64,000 nt of DNA, from positions 22,401 to 86,400 of the forward strand of contig PNMW01000042.1 in the NCBI GenBank assembly GCA_013823855.1, written 5' to 3'. Of this stretch, positions 6,511 to 13,702 are shown piece by piece (positions within the stretch are counted from its first letter, which is position 1; every line of letters starts with the position of its first letter). The translations under genes were made by a program, and so were the position numbers. The notes beneath the pieces were generated by a model, which was not told the origin of the DNA, ran no database searches, and saw only the letters and a program-made list of their open reading frames with translations. The DNA comes from Lysobacteraceae bacterium (GTDB lineage: Bacteria > Pseudomonadota > Gammaproteobacteria > Nevskiales > Nevskiaceae).

Positions 6511-7571
6511 GGCTGCGCCGCCGGGAAGCCGTCGTGCTCGATGCCGTCGAGCTTGCGGCCGGCGGATTTCTTGCCGCACCGGGCCACCCATAGGGCGTCA
6601 TCGCGCATCTCGCCCTCGGCGTCCCGCCAGCGTTCGCCATCCCACCACCGCAGAGGCAGGGAGTAGCGGTGCTTGGCGTACCAACTCTCGTCGTCGCTCA
6701 TGTCGAAGGGGAGCCACTCGCCCCACTGTTTCAGCAGGAAAGCGACACCGGCCGCTGCGCACTGGTCGCGCAGGCTGCGAATCCAGTCCGGGTGCATCGG
6801 CCGGGCATGCGGGCCGGACTCGCCGCCGGCGATGATCCAGTTCGGCATCAGGTGCTTCGGGATCACGCCGAAGTCGCCAAGCATCGGTTCGACTGACCAG
6901 AACAGAACTGCTGCCGGGACGCGAGCGAGCTTTTCGGCATCGCGCAGCATTTCCGGCCGGTCGATCATTGTGCTACCGAGCCAGACGTTCGCGGGCGGCA
7001 CAGTGCAAAGCCAGTTGCCGATCCACTTTGCGACGTCGGACTCCGGCTCCTTCTTGTCCGGACGAGCGCAGTGATAGGCGGCATCAAGCCGCGCGCGCCA
7101 ATTACCGATCCGCTTCGTCAGCAGCAGCCAGTCGAGGTTCGGCGTGCGGCGGATCAGGTCGAGCAGGTCGACCAGCCATTCGATCGGCACCTCGTTGTCG
7201 AGCCAGTCGGCAAGGCTGGCGCAGAACACGCGGCGAGAAACTGGCTCGGTATCGCGCGATCCGCATTTTGCACAGGCAATCCCATCAGAACTAACACCGC
7301 CGGCCTCAGTGGCGTCAAACCACGGCTTTCCATCGGCACGATGGCCGCAGTTTTCGCACCGCACGAACTCGGCTTTGTTCCACCGCTCCGGCAGCTTCCA
7401 GTTCGCCGCGCTGGTCCGCACGCGCGGTTTGCCAGCGCCCCACTCCACGCGGCCGAACCGCTTCGTGTCGCGTTCGGCGTAACAGTGATCGCAGGCCGGC
7501 GATACTTTCGCGCAGCCCATCCACGGGTTGAACGTGCTGTCGGCCCATTCGATGTTGGTCTGGTCGCTCAC
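6507..7571 (-). CDS. Phage Gp37/Gp68 family protein (DUF5131)
   Basis: A 354-residue member of the Gp37/Gp68 (DUF5131) family. The N-terminus has the family signature IEWADSTFNPWMGCAKVSPA followed by CDHCYAE. The CxxC pairs at CENCGH and CAKCGS look like an inserted zinc ribbon. Further family motifs are VFCASLADWLDNEVP, DWLLLTKR, NVWLGSTM and the C-terminal IIAGGESGPHARPMHPDWIR. The family is often compared with radical-SAM-type barrels, although its reaction is not established. Such proteins are common in phages and defence-rich islands. It starts at a GTG overlapping the stop of the 57-residue gene upstream. Confidence 0.85.
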   Translation of the reverse strand: MSDQTNIEWADSTFNPWMGCAKVSPACDHCYAERDTKRFGRVEWGAGKPRVRTSAANWKLPERWNKAEFVRCENCGHRADGKPWFDATEAGGVSSDGIACAKCGSRDTEPVSRRVFCASLADWLDNEVPIEWLVDLLDLIRRTPNLDWLLLTKRIGNWRARLDAAYHCARPDKKEPESDVAKWIGNWLCTVPPANVWLGSTMIDRPEMLRDAEKLARVPAAVLFWSVEPMLGDFGVIPKHLMPNWIIAGGESGPHARPMHPDWIRSLRDQCAAAGVAFLLKQWGEWLPFDMSDDESWYAKHRYSLPLRWWDGERWRDAEGEMRDDALWVARCGKKSAGRKLDGIEHDGFPAAQP

Positions 7572-7741
7572 GATCCACCTCGCCGGCGCAGTTGCTCCAG
7601 GGAATTGAACCCGTCTTCGTCGTCATCGTCGAAGTCGCCCGGCGGCGCGCGGAACTGCAGCGCGATGCCGAACGCGAGGCCGAGCAGCAGCGCGGCACAC
7701 AGCGCCAGACCGAGTTCCCACCACATCAGCAGGAAGACCAT
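7568..7741 (-). CDS. Small single-span membrane protein (57 aa)
   Basis: An ATG at 7741 fused to the upstream stop (TGATG) opens 57 codons ending in the start of the DUF5131 gene (GTGA). The product begins MVFLLMWWELGLALCAALLL, a clear single transmembrane span of about 26 residues. A very acidic stretch (GDFDDDDEDG) and a basic end (LRRRGGS) follow. Overlaps at both ends make it a convincing operon member. Function unknown. Confidence 0.65.
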   Translation of the reverse strand: MVFLLMWWELGLALCAALLLGLAFGIALQFRAPPGDFDDDDEDGFNSLEQLRRRGGS

Positions 7742-8193
7742 CAGTAGGCCTTCCCGCCCGCTGCGGCGCGGGCATCCGGCTTGTGATCGGCGCGCTGGGC
7801 GTTGTAGGCCAGCTTCTCGGCAACGGCCGCGCCGAGGTCGAACTGCATCGCGCCGGCGAGATCAAGGATGCGGATCATCGCGTCGGCCAGCTCCACCTCG
7901 GCCGACTTCCGGTGCGGCAGGTGCTCGTCCATAAGCCCCTTGCGGTGGCCTTCCAGCGACTCGCTCAGTTCGCTATGCACGAGCGCGAGCTTCTGGCCGT
8001 ACAGTGCGCCGGCGAGCAGCTTCTCCTCGTCGGTGCAGGGGGCGGCGATAACGTCGGACAGGCAGCGGCCGGTAGGCGCGTGGTGCCACCAGCCGGCGCG
8101 CACACTGGCACCGTGGCATGCGTCGATCAGATGCTCGACAGCGGCAGCCGTGCGAGCTTGCGTCGTGGAGTCGTAGGTCTTGATCTCGATCAT
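7741..8193 (-). CDS. MazG-like nucleotide pyrophosphohydrolase
   Basis: From the ATG at 8193 the product has 150 residues. The second half carries the paired acidic helices of all-alpha NTP pyrophosphatases: ALVHSELSESLEGHRKGL, then SAEVELADAMIRILDLAGAM, where the ExxE and ExxD groups would bind magnesium and the triphosphate. The N-terminal part (HGASVRAGWWHHAPTGRCLS) is the lid-like segment seen in phage versions. The likely role is hydrolysis of dNTPs or modified nucleotides during infection. It overlaps a 45-residue gene upstream by four bases and the 57-residue membrane gene downstream. Confidence 0.75.
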   Translation of the reverse strand: MIEIKTYDSTTQARTAAAVEHLIDACHGASVRAGWWHHAPTGRCLSDVIAAPCTDEEKLLAGALYGQKLALVHSELSESLEGHRKGLMDEHLPHRKSAEVELADAMIRILDLAGAMQFDLGAAVAEKLAYNAQRADHKPDARAAAGGKAY

Positions 8194-8327
8194 GGAAGCA
8201 CCTCTGCATACCCGTGGTCTGCCAGCATCTTGGCGATGCGCTCGGCGACATCGCGATCTGTGCGCTTCAGTTCGCGCCCTTCTCGGATCTCGTCTGCGAT
8301 CAGGCGAACAGCGTCGACGTATGTCAT
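8190..8327 (-). CDS. Small helical protein (45 aa) after rdgC
   Basis: An ATG at 8327 overlaps the rdgC stop and is preceded by a strong GGAGGTG. The 45-residue product is [20 protein letters not shown] followed by a basic-acidic helix and [10 protein letters not shown]. It ends in an ATGA overlap with the MazG-like gene. Both overlaps and the strong ribosome site support translation. It is entirely helical with no recognisable domain. It could be a partner of RdgC or of the MazG-like enzyme, but that is guesswork from position. Confidence 0.6.
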   Translation of the reverse strand: MTYVDAVRLIADEIREGRELKRTDRDVAERIAKMLADHGYAEVLP

Positions 8328-9541
8328 GCCAGCACCTCCCGGTGCCCGCCGACTCCGCTCGGCCCGACGATGCCCTCGGCTTCCATCCGCTCGACCAGAC
8401 GCGCGGCGGCGTTGTAGCCGATCGACAGCCGCCGCTGGACCCAGCTGATGTTGGCCTTGCGCGACTCGCGCACGAGCTGCACGGCGGCGGCGTACTGCTC
8501 CTCGGCGAGCAGATCGGAATCGTTGCCGGTCTGCTCAGTGCGCTCCGACAACGTGAACTCGACGCCATCGGGCAGCGTGCCGGTCAGCAGCACCTTCATC
8601 CCGGGGCGTTCGCCCTCGGCTGTCGGCTCGGGCTTCGGCGCCAGCGGCAGATCAGGCTGCGGGTGGTGGATGCCGCCGAAGTGGACGCAGACGCCGTCGA
8701 CGAGCTTCCGCACGTCGTCGATCATCATCAGCAGATCGGCCTCGGCGTCGCCGGCTTCGCCGGTTTCCGCGATGGCGGTGCGGGCGATGCGCTTGAACGC
8801 GAGCTTGCTGGTCAGGACGAACGTCAATCGCTCGCGCCATTGCAGGGCGAGGCGTTCGCATACCTTGCCGCCGGCTATCAGGCTCCGCAGCTCGGGGCCG
8901 GTCAGGTCGTGTCGCGAGTAGCGCACGGTCGACTTCGCTTCATTCGGGTTCGCGAGGTCGCATTCGTCGAGCGCTTCGAGCGCTTCCGGCCATTCTCCCG
9001 ACATCAGCCATGTCGTCATCAGCTGATCGGGCCGCAGGCGAACCGCCAGCGGCACCGCCGGCAGCCCGCCGAGGTCGGTGCGCAGGACGGCGAGCAGATC
9101 CTCGGCAGCCTTCGACGACGGGGTGTCGATGACGATGCGGCCGGTGGCGTTGTCGATCAGCGCGCGGGTGCTGCCGTCGATGACCAGCGCGTTCGGGCGC
9201 AGTTCGTCGACGACCGCCTCGACTACCTCGCGCGCCTGTCGCTTGCCCGGCGCAAAGCCCTGCTCCCGTTCCAGCGCAGCCAAGCGCTCGCGCACGACCT
9301 TCTTGATCGCAGCGGCCGGCATGCTGCGCTCCTCGAATCCGAGGGCGATCAGGTGCGTCTCGCTTTCCGACTCGACCAGAGGCCCGCCGGCGCGCGGCGG
9401 AACCCAGCCCCGGCTCGACATGCTGGCCGCGCTCACCGGCAGCAGCGGGTGCGCTGACAGCTTGTCGATCAGGTCGAATCGGTTGATCGCCCGGCCGAGC
9501 GGCAGGGTGTAGACCTGCAGATTCTTGAACATGATGGTCAT
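8324..9541 (-). CDS. rdgC: RdgC recombination-associated protein fused to an FtsK gamma domain
   Basis: Residues 1 to about 300 match RdgC, the ring-forming DNA-binding protein that restrains Rec[12 protein letters not shown] at the start, [25 protein letters not shown], and the closing [20 protein letters not shown] with [19 protein letters not shown]. Normal RdgC has about 300 residues; this one has 405. The extra C-terminal 60 residues (about 343-405) closely resemble the winged-helix gamma domain of Fts[41 protein letters not shown], ending HREVLA. In FtsK this domain reads the KOPS motif and contacts XerD. The fusion is one uninterrupted frame with no sign of error. It lies downstream of the phage exonuclease gene in the leftward recombination operon. 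The internal ATG at 9532 is an alternative start. Confidence 0.88.
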   Translation of the reverse strand: MTIMFKNLQVYTLPLGRAINRFDLIDKLSAHPLLPVSAASMSSRGWVPPRAGGPLVESESETHLIALGFEERSMPAAAIKKVVRERLAALEREQGFAPGKRQAREVVEAVVDELRPNALVIDGSTRALIDNATGRIVIDTPSSKAAEDLLAVLRTDLGGLPAVPLAVRLRPDQLMTTWLMSGEWPEALEALDECDLANPNEAKSTVRYSRHDLTGPELRSLIAGGKVCERLALQWRERLTFVLTSKLAFKRIARTAIAETGEAGDAEADLLMMIDDVRKLVDGVCVHFGGIHHPQPDLPLAPKPEPTAEGERPGMKVLLTGTLPDGVEFTLSERTEQTGNDSDLLAEEQYAAAVQLVRESRKANISWVQRRLSIGYNAAARLVERMEAEGIVGPSGVGGHREVLA

Positions 9542-9551
9542 GGCGGCGCGC

Positions 9552-10229
9552 TCAGGCAGCAGCCGCGAACGTCATGCGCCGGTACAGCTCGCGGGTGCGA
9601 CGAACGTCGTCGGCGCAGTAGGCGGCGACTTCCGCGATGCGGCCGGTCTGCACCATCGGCCAGACCTTGCTGCCGTCGATGTCGCCCTTGCCGGCGAGGC
9701 CCAGCGCGCGGCACAGCTTGTCCATGCTGACGCGGTCGCGGCCGGCCCAGGCGGTCATGGTGTCGAACACCTGGTCGCCCCACGGCTTCGCGCGGAACGG
9801 GATCACCGTCGGCGGGCGGATGCCGAGAATCACCGCACGCTGGAAGATGAATTTCAGGTCGAAGTCGACGATGTTGTGGCCGATGAACACCGGCTCCCGG
9901 GTAACGTCCATCGCCGCATCAAGGATGGCGACGAACAGATCGCCGAGCACCATCCTTTCGGCGCGCTCGTCCTGCCAGTCCTCGCGGTAGAACGTCAGCG
10001 GCTCGCCGTCGTCGACCGCGATCGACGCGCAGGCGATGCGCCCCAGCGCACCGTCGAAGCTGGTCTTGGCGACCGCCTCGGCCACCAGCGCCGGCTTCTG
10101 CTCGGCGATCCACTGGTCGATGGTGTCCTGCTTTTTGTAGCTGCCCGGCGGCGTGATTTCTTCGGCGATGCGGTCGATGACCGCCTGGTCCTGCGTCGGA
10201 ATCGTCTCGATGTCGAGATAGATGTTCAT
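9552..10229 (-). CDS. PolB-related 3'-5' exonuclease (DEDD family)
   Basis: A 225-residue exonuclease of the type related to DNA polymerase B proofreading domains. ExoI motif is YLDIETIPT (D and E metal ligands, residues about 5-7). ExoII is [13 protein letters not shown] (residues about 116-128). ExoIII is the [15 protein letters not shown] region near the C-terminus. The ATG at 10229 has AGGA about eight bases upstream; a longer frame from 10268 would cross a hairpin and is not preferred. It sits between the SSB-like gene and rdgC and is probably part of the phage recombination or replication repair set. Confidence 0.85.
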   Translation of the reverse strand: MNIYLDIETIPTQDQAVIDRIAEEITPPGSYKKQDTIDQWIAEQKPALVAEAVAKTSFDGALGRIACASIAVDDGEPLTFYREDWQDERAERMVLGDLFVAILDAAMDVTREPVFIGHNIVDFDLKFIFQRAVILGIRPPTVIPFRAKPWGDQVFDTMTAWAGRDRVSMDKLCRALGLAGKGDIDGSKVWPMVQTGRIAEVAAYCADDVRRTRELYRRMTFAAAA

Positions 10230-10255
10230 GGTGTAATCCTGGTTGCGTGGTAGTT

Positions 10256-10285
10256 GCCCGCCGGTCATTGCCGGCGGGCCTTTTT
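10256..10285 (+). terminator. Rho-independent terminator facing right, inside the leftward operon
   Basis: GCCCGCCGG (10256-10264) and CCGGCGGGC (10271-10279) make a 9-bp stem with a 6-base loop, followed by CTTTTTC. The T-run lies on the plus-strand side, so it would stop rightward RNA, for instance antisense transcripts from the integrase side. On the leftward mRNA it is a stable hairpin without a U-tract in the gap between the SSB-like and exonuclease genes. Confidence 0.7.
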
Positions 10286-10303
10286 CAGTGCAGTTGGCGA
10301 CGA

Positions 10304-10927
10304 TCAGAACGGGATGTCGTCGTCCTCGAAGTCGCCGGTGGACGTGCCGCCGCCGGCTGTCGGCTGGGCGGTGCGAGCCTTCGGCGCCTGCGCGGGCCGG
10401 TCTTTCAGGTTGCCGACGATCTTGTGCAGCGCTTCGCCCTGCGGCTTCTGATCGAGGATTTCGGACGCGACGCGCTTGGTTTCAGCGCAGAACGGCAGGA
10501 ACAGCGCCATGCGCGAGCCCAGGCTGCCGTCGTTCTTGACGTACTCCTCGCGCTGGAGGACGAGGCCGACGCGGGCACACAGCGACGGGAAAACATCGCC
10601 TTCGGCATCGACGAGCTGGCCGTCGACGCGCGTCTTGATCTTTCCGCGCGCCGGCTTCAGTTCGCGCAGCTTCAAGACGGCCATCAGGCTGTTGAGCACC
10701 TTCAGGCCGCGCAGCTCCTCGCCCTTCGCGTTGTGCGTGTACAGCGACAGGTAATCGGCCGTGCTGCCGTTATCCGCCTTGAAAGACAGCTCGATGCCGT
10801 CGGAGCCCTTGGAACTGCGGATCGCGAAGGCCTGGGTGATGCTGCCGGTGTATGCACCGGTCGAGTCGATGCGGCTCGCCTCGGCGCTGCGGGCCTGCTT
10901 GGTGTTGAGGTTGTACTCGCGGGTCAT
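10304..10927 (-). CDS. Single-strand DNA-binding protein-like phage protein
   Basis: A 207-residue protein from the ATG at 10927. The core (residues about 20-150) is beta-rich, with GIELSFKADNGSTADYLSLY and SRMALFLPFCAET. The C-terminus is a disordered Ala/Pro/Thr linker ending in FEDDDIPF, the acidic tip that SSB proteins use to contact partner enzymes. Together with the RecA-like ATPase just upstream and the exonuclease downstream, this points to a phage single-strand binding protein serving recombination or replication. The oligonucleotide-binding fold is inferred from the tail and context rather than from a diagnostic motif. Confidence 0.72.
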   Translation of the reverse strand: MTREYNLNTKQARSAEASRIDSTGAYTGSITQAFAIRSSKGSDGIELSFKADNGSTADYLSLYTHNAKGEELRGLKVLNSLMAVLKLRELKPARGKIKTRVDGQLVDAEGDVFPSLCARVGLVLQREEYVKNDGSLGSRMALFLPFCAETKRVASEILDQKPQGEALHKIVGNLKDRPAQAPKARTAQPTAGGGTSTGDFEDDDIPF

Positions 10928-10965
10928 CTGTCGTCTCGTCGTAGTGGAGTCGTGGTGGTAGTGCT

Positions 10966-11643
10966 TCAGGCAGCCGCCGCCGCAGGCCCGCCGGCTTCGG
11001 CGGTCAACGGGTCGTCGGAGTAGTAGGCGGCGATGGCGGAATCCACTGCCGCGAGGTCGTTGTCGATGAAGTGGTCGGCGAACAAGCCGATCGGGGACTT
11101 CACCGTGTCGTTCCCGCTGTTGCGGGTCGAGAAGTAGTAGTTGCCGTCGCGCACCGCAGTGCGCAGGCAGATCGTCACCAAGCCCTCGACGCAGATCTTC
11201 TCGTCGAGCAGCTTGCCGATGGTCTTCACCTTCACCCGGCCGTCGTCGGCGGTGTCGGTGTGCGCGAGCAGGTAGACGCGCTTGTCGCCGCAGTTGGCGC
11301 CGGCGCCGAGGATGTTCCATGCCGACTTGCCGATGTCGGTGAACTTCTGGAATCCCGTCTCGGCGGTGCGCCGCATGAACTCGTTGGCGAGGATGTACTG
11401 CCAGTCGTCGATGACGATGATCGGTCGGCTGCTCTTGTGGAGCGTGGCGACGATCTTGTCCGCGTCATCGGTGCGCAGGATGTTGCCGGGCGTTTCCTTG
11501 GTGTGGACGCGCCAGCCCTTGTTGCGGAACGGCAGCGGCTTCGGCACCGCCTGGATCAGCAGCGCTTTCGCTGGGTCGAGGTTGCGCAGGCTGCTGGTCT
11601 TGCCGGTGCCGGATTCGCCGAGGATGAGGGTCAGGATGGACAT
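10966..11643 (-). CDS. RecA-like P-loop ATPase (AAA_24/Sak4 type)
   Basis: A 225-residue ATPase. Walker A is GESGTGKTSS (residues about 9-18) and Walker B is PIIVIDDWQYI (about 73-83), followed by a sensor-like VYLLAHTDTADDGRVKVKT. This compact architecture is that of the AAA_24/Sak4 group of phage single-strand annealing or recombination ATPases, which usually travel with an SSB gene, as here. The Ala-rich C-terminus (GGPAAAAA) is a tail. The likely role is DNA recombination in phage replication. The start at 11643 lies three bases from the tiny acidic gene's stop. Confidence 0.8.
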   Translation of the reverse strand: MSILTLILGESGTGKTSSLRNLDPAKALLIQAVPKPLPFRNKGWRVHTKETPGNILRTDDADKIVATLHKSSRPIIVIDDWQYILANEFMRRTAETGFQKFTDIGKSAWNILGAGANCGDKRVYLLAHTDTADDGRVKVKTIGKLLDEKICVEGLVTICLRTAVRDGNYYFSTRNSGNDTVKSPIGLFADHFIDNDLAAVDSAIAAYYSDDPLTAEAGGPAAAAA

Positions 11644-11645
11644 GG

Positions 11646-11756
11646 TCAGAAGTCGATGAAGTGGAGTTCGGGCTGCTCGTCGCCGGGGTCGCGGTCGGGG
11701 TAGTCGTCGGCGTCCGGGTCGCCGGGGCCACGGCTGCCGATGAGGTCGTCGTCCAT
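11646..11756 (-). CDS. Tiny acidic protein (36 aa)
   Basis: An ATG at 11756, three bases after the stop of the upstream gene, opens 36 codons that end two bases before the ATPase start. The product begins MDDDLIGSRGPGDPDADDYP and ends ELHFIDF. It is very acidic, with about a dozen Asp/Glu, and has no hydrophobic core. The ribosome site is weak. The fit between two genes and the strong negative charge recall DNA-mimic peptides, but no family is recognised and it could be untranslated. Confidence 0.45.
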   Translation of the reverse strand: MDDDLIGSRGPGDPDADDYPDRDPGDEQPELHFIDF

Positions 11757-11759
11757 CGG

Positions 11760-12788
11760 TCAGTACCGGATCGACACGGCCGGGACGCGGCCGGTGGCGA
11801 TCAGCGACACGACCTGAATCGCGCAGGCCTCGGCGATGCCGTTCGCGACCATCGCGTCGACAGCTGCGCGATTGATCCGGCGCCGGTGCTCCTTGTCGGC
11901 TTCGCGCTTGCGCTGCTCGGCCTGCTCGCGCTCGGCGGCTTCGGCTACCTCGCGTGCAGCCTGGTCGCGGGCTTCCTGTTCGGCGCGTGCGGCGCGCTCC
12001 TCGGCGGCGATGCGGTCCCGCTCGGCGCGGGCAGCGGCTTCCTGCGCCTCACGCTCGCGGCGCTGTGCCTCGGCGACAGCAGCGGCGGCATCGGCTTCCG
12101 CCTTCTGGCGCGCAGCCTCGGCAGCTGCGGCTTCGCGCTGGCGTGCGGCTTCAGCTTCCGCCTGCTCGGCGGCGATGCGGTCCCGCTCGGCCTGCTCGGC
12201 GCGCAGGCGTGCCAGCTCGGCCTCGTCCTTCTCGCGCTGCATCGATTCAGCGAGCGTGCGCTGCAGGTGCGCGACGGCTCGCGCCTTGGCGTCGTCAGCT
12301 TCCGACGCGAACTCGGCGAACCGTTCCGGCGTGACTTCTTCGGCGATCAGCGCATCGAGCATGTCGCCGATGTCCACCGGCGCGGCCAGCTTGGTCACCG
12401 ACAGCATCGCGAGCGTGCTGGTGATCCAGGCCTTCGCGGTGCTGATGCGCGCCTGCTCGGCATCCTCCCAGGCCGTCAGCGGCCGGCGAACCTCGTCGTG
12501 CCAGATCGTCAGCGTGTCGCGCACCAGCTTGCGGCTGGCGTCGATGCGCTTCGGGATCTCTTTCTGCTCGTCGGCCAGCTCCTTTCCGACGCGATCGAGG
12601 TAGGCCTTGATCTTCGAGACCTTGTAGGAATTCGACGCGATCAGCTCGCGGCCCTTGCGGGTGCTGACGTCGGCCTCGAACGAGTCGATGTGCGAGCGGA
12701 TGGTCTGCAGGTAGGGCTGCATGCCTTCCGGCGCGGTGAAGACTTCCAGCGCCGACTCCGGCGCGATGACGATGTCGATTTCGGTCAT
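11760..12788 (-). CDS. Coiled-coil phage protein (DUF1351-like)
   Basis: From the ATG at 12788 the product has 342 residues. Residues 1-170 are a folded helical domain opening MTEIDIVIAPESALEVFTAP, with IRSHIDSFEADVSTRKGRELIASNSYKV (in part) and KELADEQKEIPKRIDASRKL. Residues about 170-300 are an Ala/Glu/Arg heptad-rich coiled coil. The end (INRAAVDAMVANGIAEACAI) is a small helical domain. This layout is common among proteins encoded next to phage recombination genes and sometimes labelled DUF1351. The complementary strand is also open here, but only as an echo of the Ala/Arg-rich codons. Confidence 0.75.
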   Translation of the reverse strand: MTEIDIVIAPESALEVFTAPEGMQPYLQTIRSHIDSFEADVSTRKGRELIASNSYKVSKIKAYLDRVGKELADEQKEIPKRIDASRKLVRDTLTIWHDEVRRPLTAWEDAEQARISTAKAWITSTLAMLSVTKLAAPVDIGDMLDALIAEEVTPERFAEFASEADDAKARAVAHLQRTLAESMQREKDEAELARLRAEQAERDRIAAEQAEAEAARQREAAAAEAARQKAEADAAAAVAEAQRREREAQEAAARAERDRIAAEERAARAEQEARDQAAREVAEAAEREQAEQRKREADKEHRRRINRAAVDAMVANGIAEACAIQVVSLIATGRVPAVSIRY

Positions 12789-13039
12789 GGCCGCACCGCC
12801 TTGGCGATGGCTGCGCGGCCTTTCTCCGTCGCGCCGCACTCACCGAGCGAGTTACACAGGTCTTCCAGCGCCTCCAGCAGATCAGGCGCACCGACCGCAT
12901 CGAGCATCATCTCGGCGTCCTCGATGAAGCCCTGCGATTCCAGTTTCCACAGGTCGTCGTAGTCGACGCCGCACACCTCGGCGTGCTTCTTGGCGAGTGC
13001 CTGAGCGGCCTTGGTGACCATCGGGCTTTGCGCGCTCAC
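12785..13039 (-). CDS. Small helical phage protein (84 aa)
   Basis: A GTG at 13039 overlaps the stop of the upstream membrane gene (GTGA) and gives 84 residues: MSAQSPMVTKAAQALAKKHA and then an acidic helical segment with two cysteines (LCNSLGECGATEKG). It ends in a four-base overlap with the coiled-coil gene. No known domain. The longer frame starting at 13318 is rejected because it runs through the promoter leader. Confidence 0.6.
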   Translation of the reverse strand: MSAQSPMVTKAAQALAKKHAEVCGVDYDDLWKLESQGFIEDAEMMLDAVGAPDLLEALEDLCNSLGECGATEKGRAAIAKAVRP

Positions 13040-13212
13040 TGCCAGCCACCCAGGAACGCGAAGGCGATCATCATCCCGGCCCACAGCAGTGCCCCGATCG
13101 CAGCACCGGCGGCGCCCTCGTAGCGGCGCGGGATCAGTGGCTTTCGGTTCAGGTCGGTGTCGCACAGCACGCGCTGGGCGTGCCGGCGGCGCATTTCGAT
13201 GCGTGGGTTCAT
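13036..13212 (-). CDS. Small basic membrane protein (58 aa), first gene of the leftward operon
   Basis: The ATG at 13212 opens 58 codons: an Arg-rich cytoplasmic N-terminus (MNPRIEMRRRHAQRVLCD) followed by one hydrophobic span (AGAAIGALLWAGMMIAFAFL). It is the first frame after the putative leftward promoter and its leader hairpin, a position analogous to lambda N. It does not resemble N apart from the basic start. The next gene begins within its stop codon. Function unknown. Confidence 0.55.
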   Translation of the reverse strand: MNPRIEMRRRHAQRVLCDTDLNRKPLIPRRYEGAAGAAIGALLWAGMMIAFAFLGGWQ

Positions 13213-13234
13213 GGCGTTCGTGGCTCGTAGAAAG

Positions 13235-13252
13235 CCCCGCCCGAAGGCGGGG
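13235..13252 (-). promoter_or_regulatory. UUCG-tetraloop hairpin in the leader of the leftward operon
   Basis: On the minus strand CCCCGCC-TTCG-GGCGGGG forms a 7-bp all-GC stem capped by the extra-stable C(UUCG)G tetraloop, followed by CTTTCT. It lies between the putative leftward promoter and the first gene. The short U-tract makes it a possible attenuator or early terminator, or an antitermination RNA element. Confidence 0.6.
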
Positions 13253-13280
13253 AAGGCGCGGGAGACATCGCGTTGCTGCG

Positions 13281-13341
13281 ATAGGGCAAACTATTGCAAC
13301 AGGCAAAACAATAGGCAAGCCTTTTTTATAGGCAAGCCTGT
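13281..13341 (-). promoter_or_regulatory. Leftward early promoter with OL-type operators
   Basis: Two close copies of the 14-bp operator motif, ATAGGCAAGCCTTT (13311-13324) and ATAGGCAAGCCTGT (13328-13341), plus a weaker ATAGGGCAAACTAT (13281-13294), share the half-site ATAGGC with the three sites between cI and cro. On the minus strand a promoter can be read with TTGCCT (13330-13335), a 16-base spacer and TATTGT (13308-13313). The operators cover both boxes, so CI should shut off the leftward operon in the lysogen. The promoter boxes are weaker evidence than the operators. Confidence 0.7.
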
Positions 13342-13370
13342 GTCAGCTGACGAACGGTAAGGAATAGCCC

Positions 13371-13397
13371 AAGAAAAAGCCCGCTCTAGGCGGGCTT
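13371..13397 (-). terminator. Rho-independent terminator of the cI operon
   Basis: Read leftward, AGCCCGC and GCGGGCT form a 7-bp stem (13378-13384 with 13390-13396) with a 5-base loop, followed by a run of five Ts (13374-13378 on the complement). It would end leftward transcription coming from cI just before the leftward early promoter starts, keeping the lysogeny and early operons separate. Confidence 0.8.
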
Positions 13398-13453
13398 CAG
13401 GAGGTCAACGGTGGGTCAAGACAATGGTCGCTTGCCAATCACCAGAATCAACG

Positions 13454-13702
13454 TCAGTGCTGACCGCGACTGGCCTTCGTGGCCCGCAGAGCTGCAAGCT
13501 CGCGCGATAAGTCCGCTACCAACCTACTTGCCGATTCCTCCGTCAGCGCGAACGGCGGGGCCGGCACCGGATGAGGCTGGCCAGGGCCATGAAAAATCGG
13601 GGACACCGCGATAACGTCGCGGCCGTCGTCAGTCCAAGCGCTGCACGCCTGCCAGTCGACCAGCTCGAACACATCGTGCGTCTTGACTTCGTACTCGCTC
13701 AC
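13454..13702 (-). CDS. Small hypothetical protein, last gene of the cI operon
   Basis: A GTG at 13702 overlapping the upstream stop gives 82 residues beginning MSEYEVKTHDVFELVDWQAC. It continues through a Pro/His segment (FHGPGQPHPVPAPPFALTEE) to a C-terminal helix (LVADLSRELAALRATK). No family is recognised. It is the last frame before the terminator at 13371-13397, so it should be made with the repressor during lysogeny. The opposite strand is also open here, but that reading is low-complexity. Confidence 0.55.
   Translation of the reverse strand: MSEYEVKTHDVFELVDWQACSAWTDDGRDVIAVSPIFHGPGQPHPVPAPPFALTEESASRLVADLSRELAALRATKASRGQH

Noticed and set aside
11661..12962. Rightward 433-codon frame opposite the coiled-coil gene
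   Set aside because: It mirrors the Ala/Glu/Arg codons of the real leftward gene; its Leu/Gly/Ala-rich product has no domain, and its position conflicts with the operon.
13411..13614. Rightward 67-codon frame with an AGGAGG ahead of its GTG
   Set aside because: Most of it is antisense to the better-supported 82-residue gene of the cI operon. Its product is Pro/Ala low-complexity, and the AGGAGG is just the flank of the terminator hairpin.
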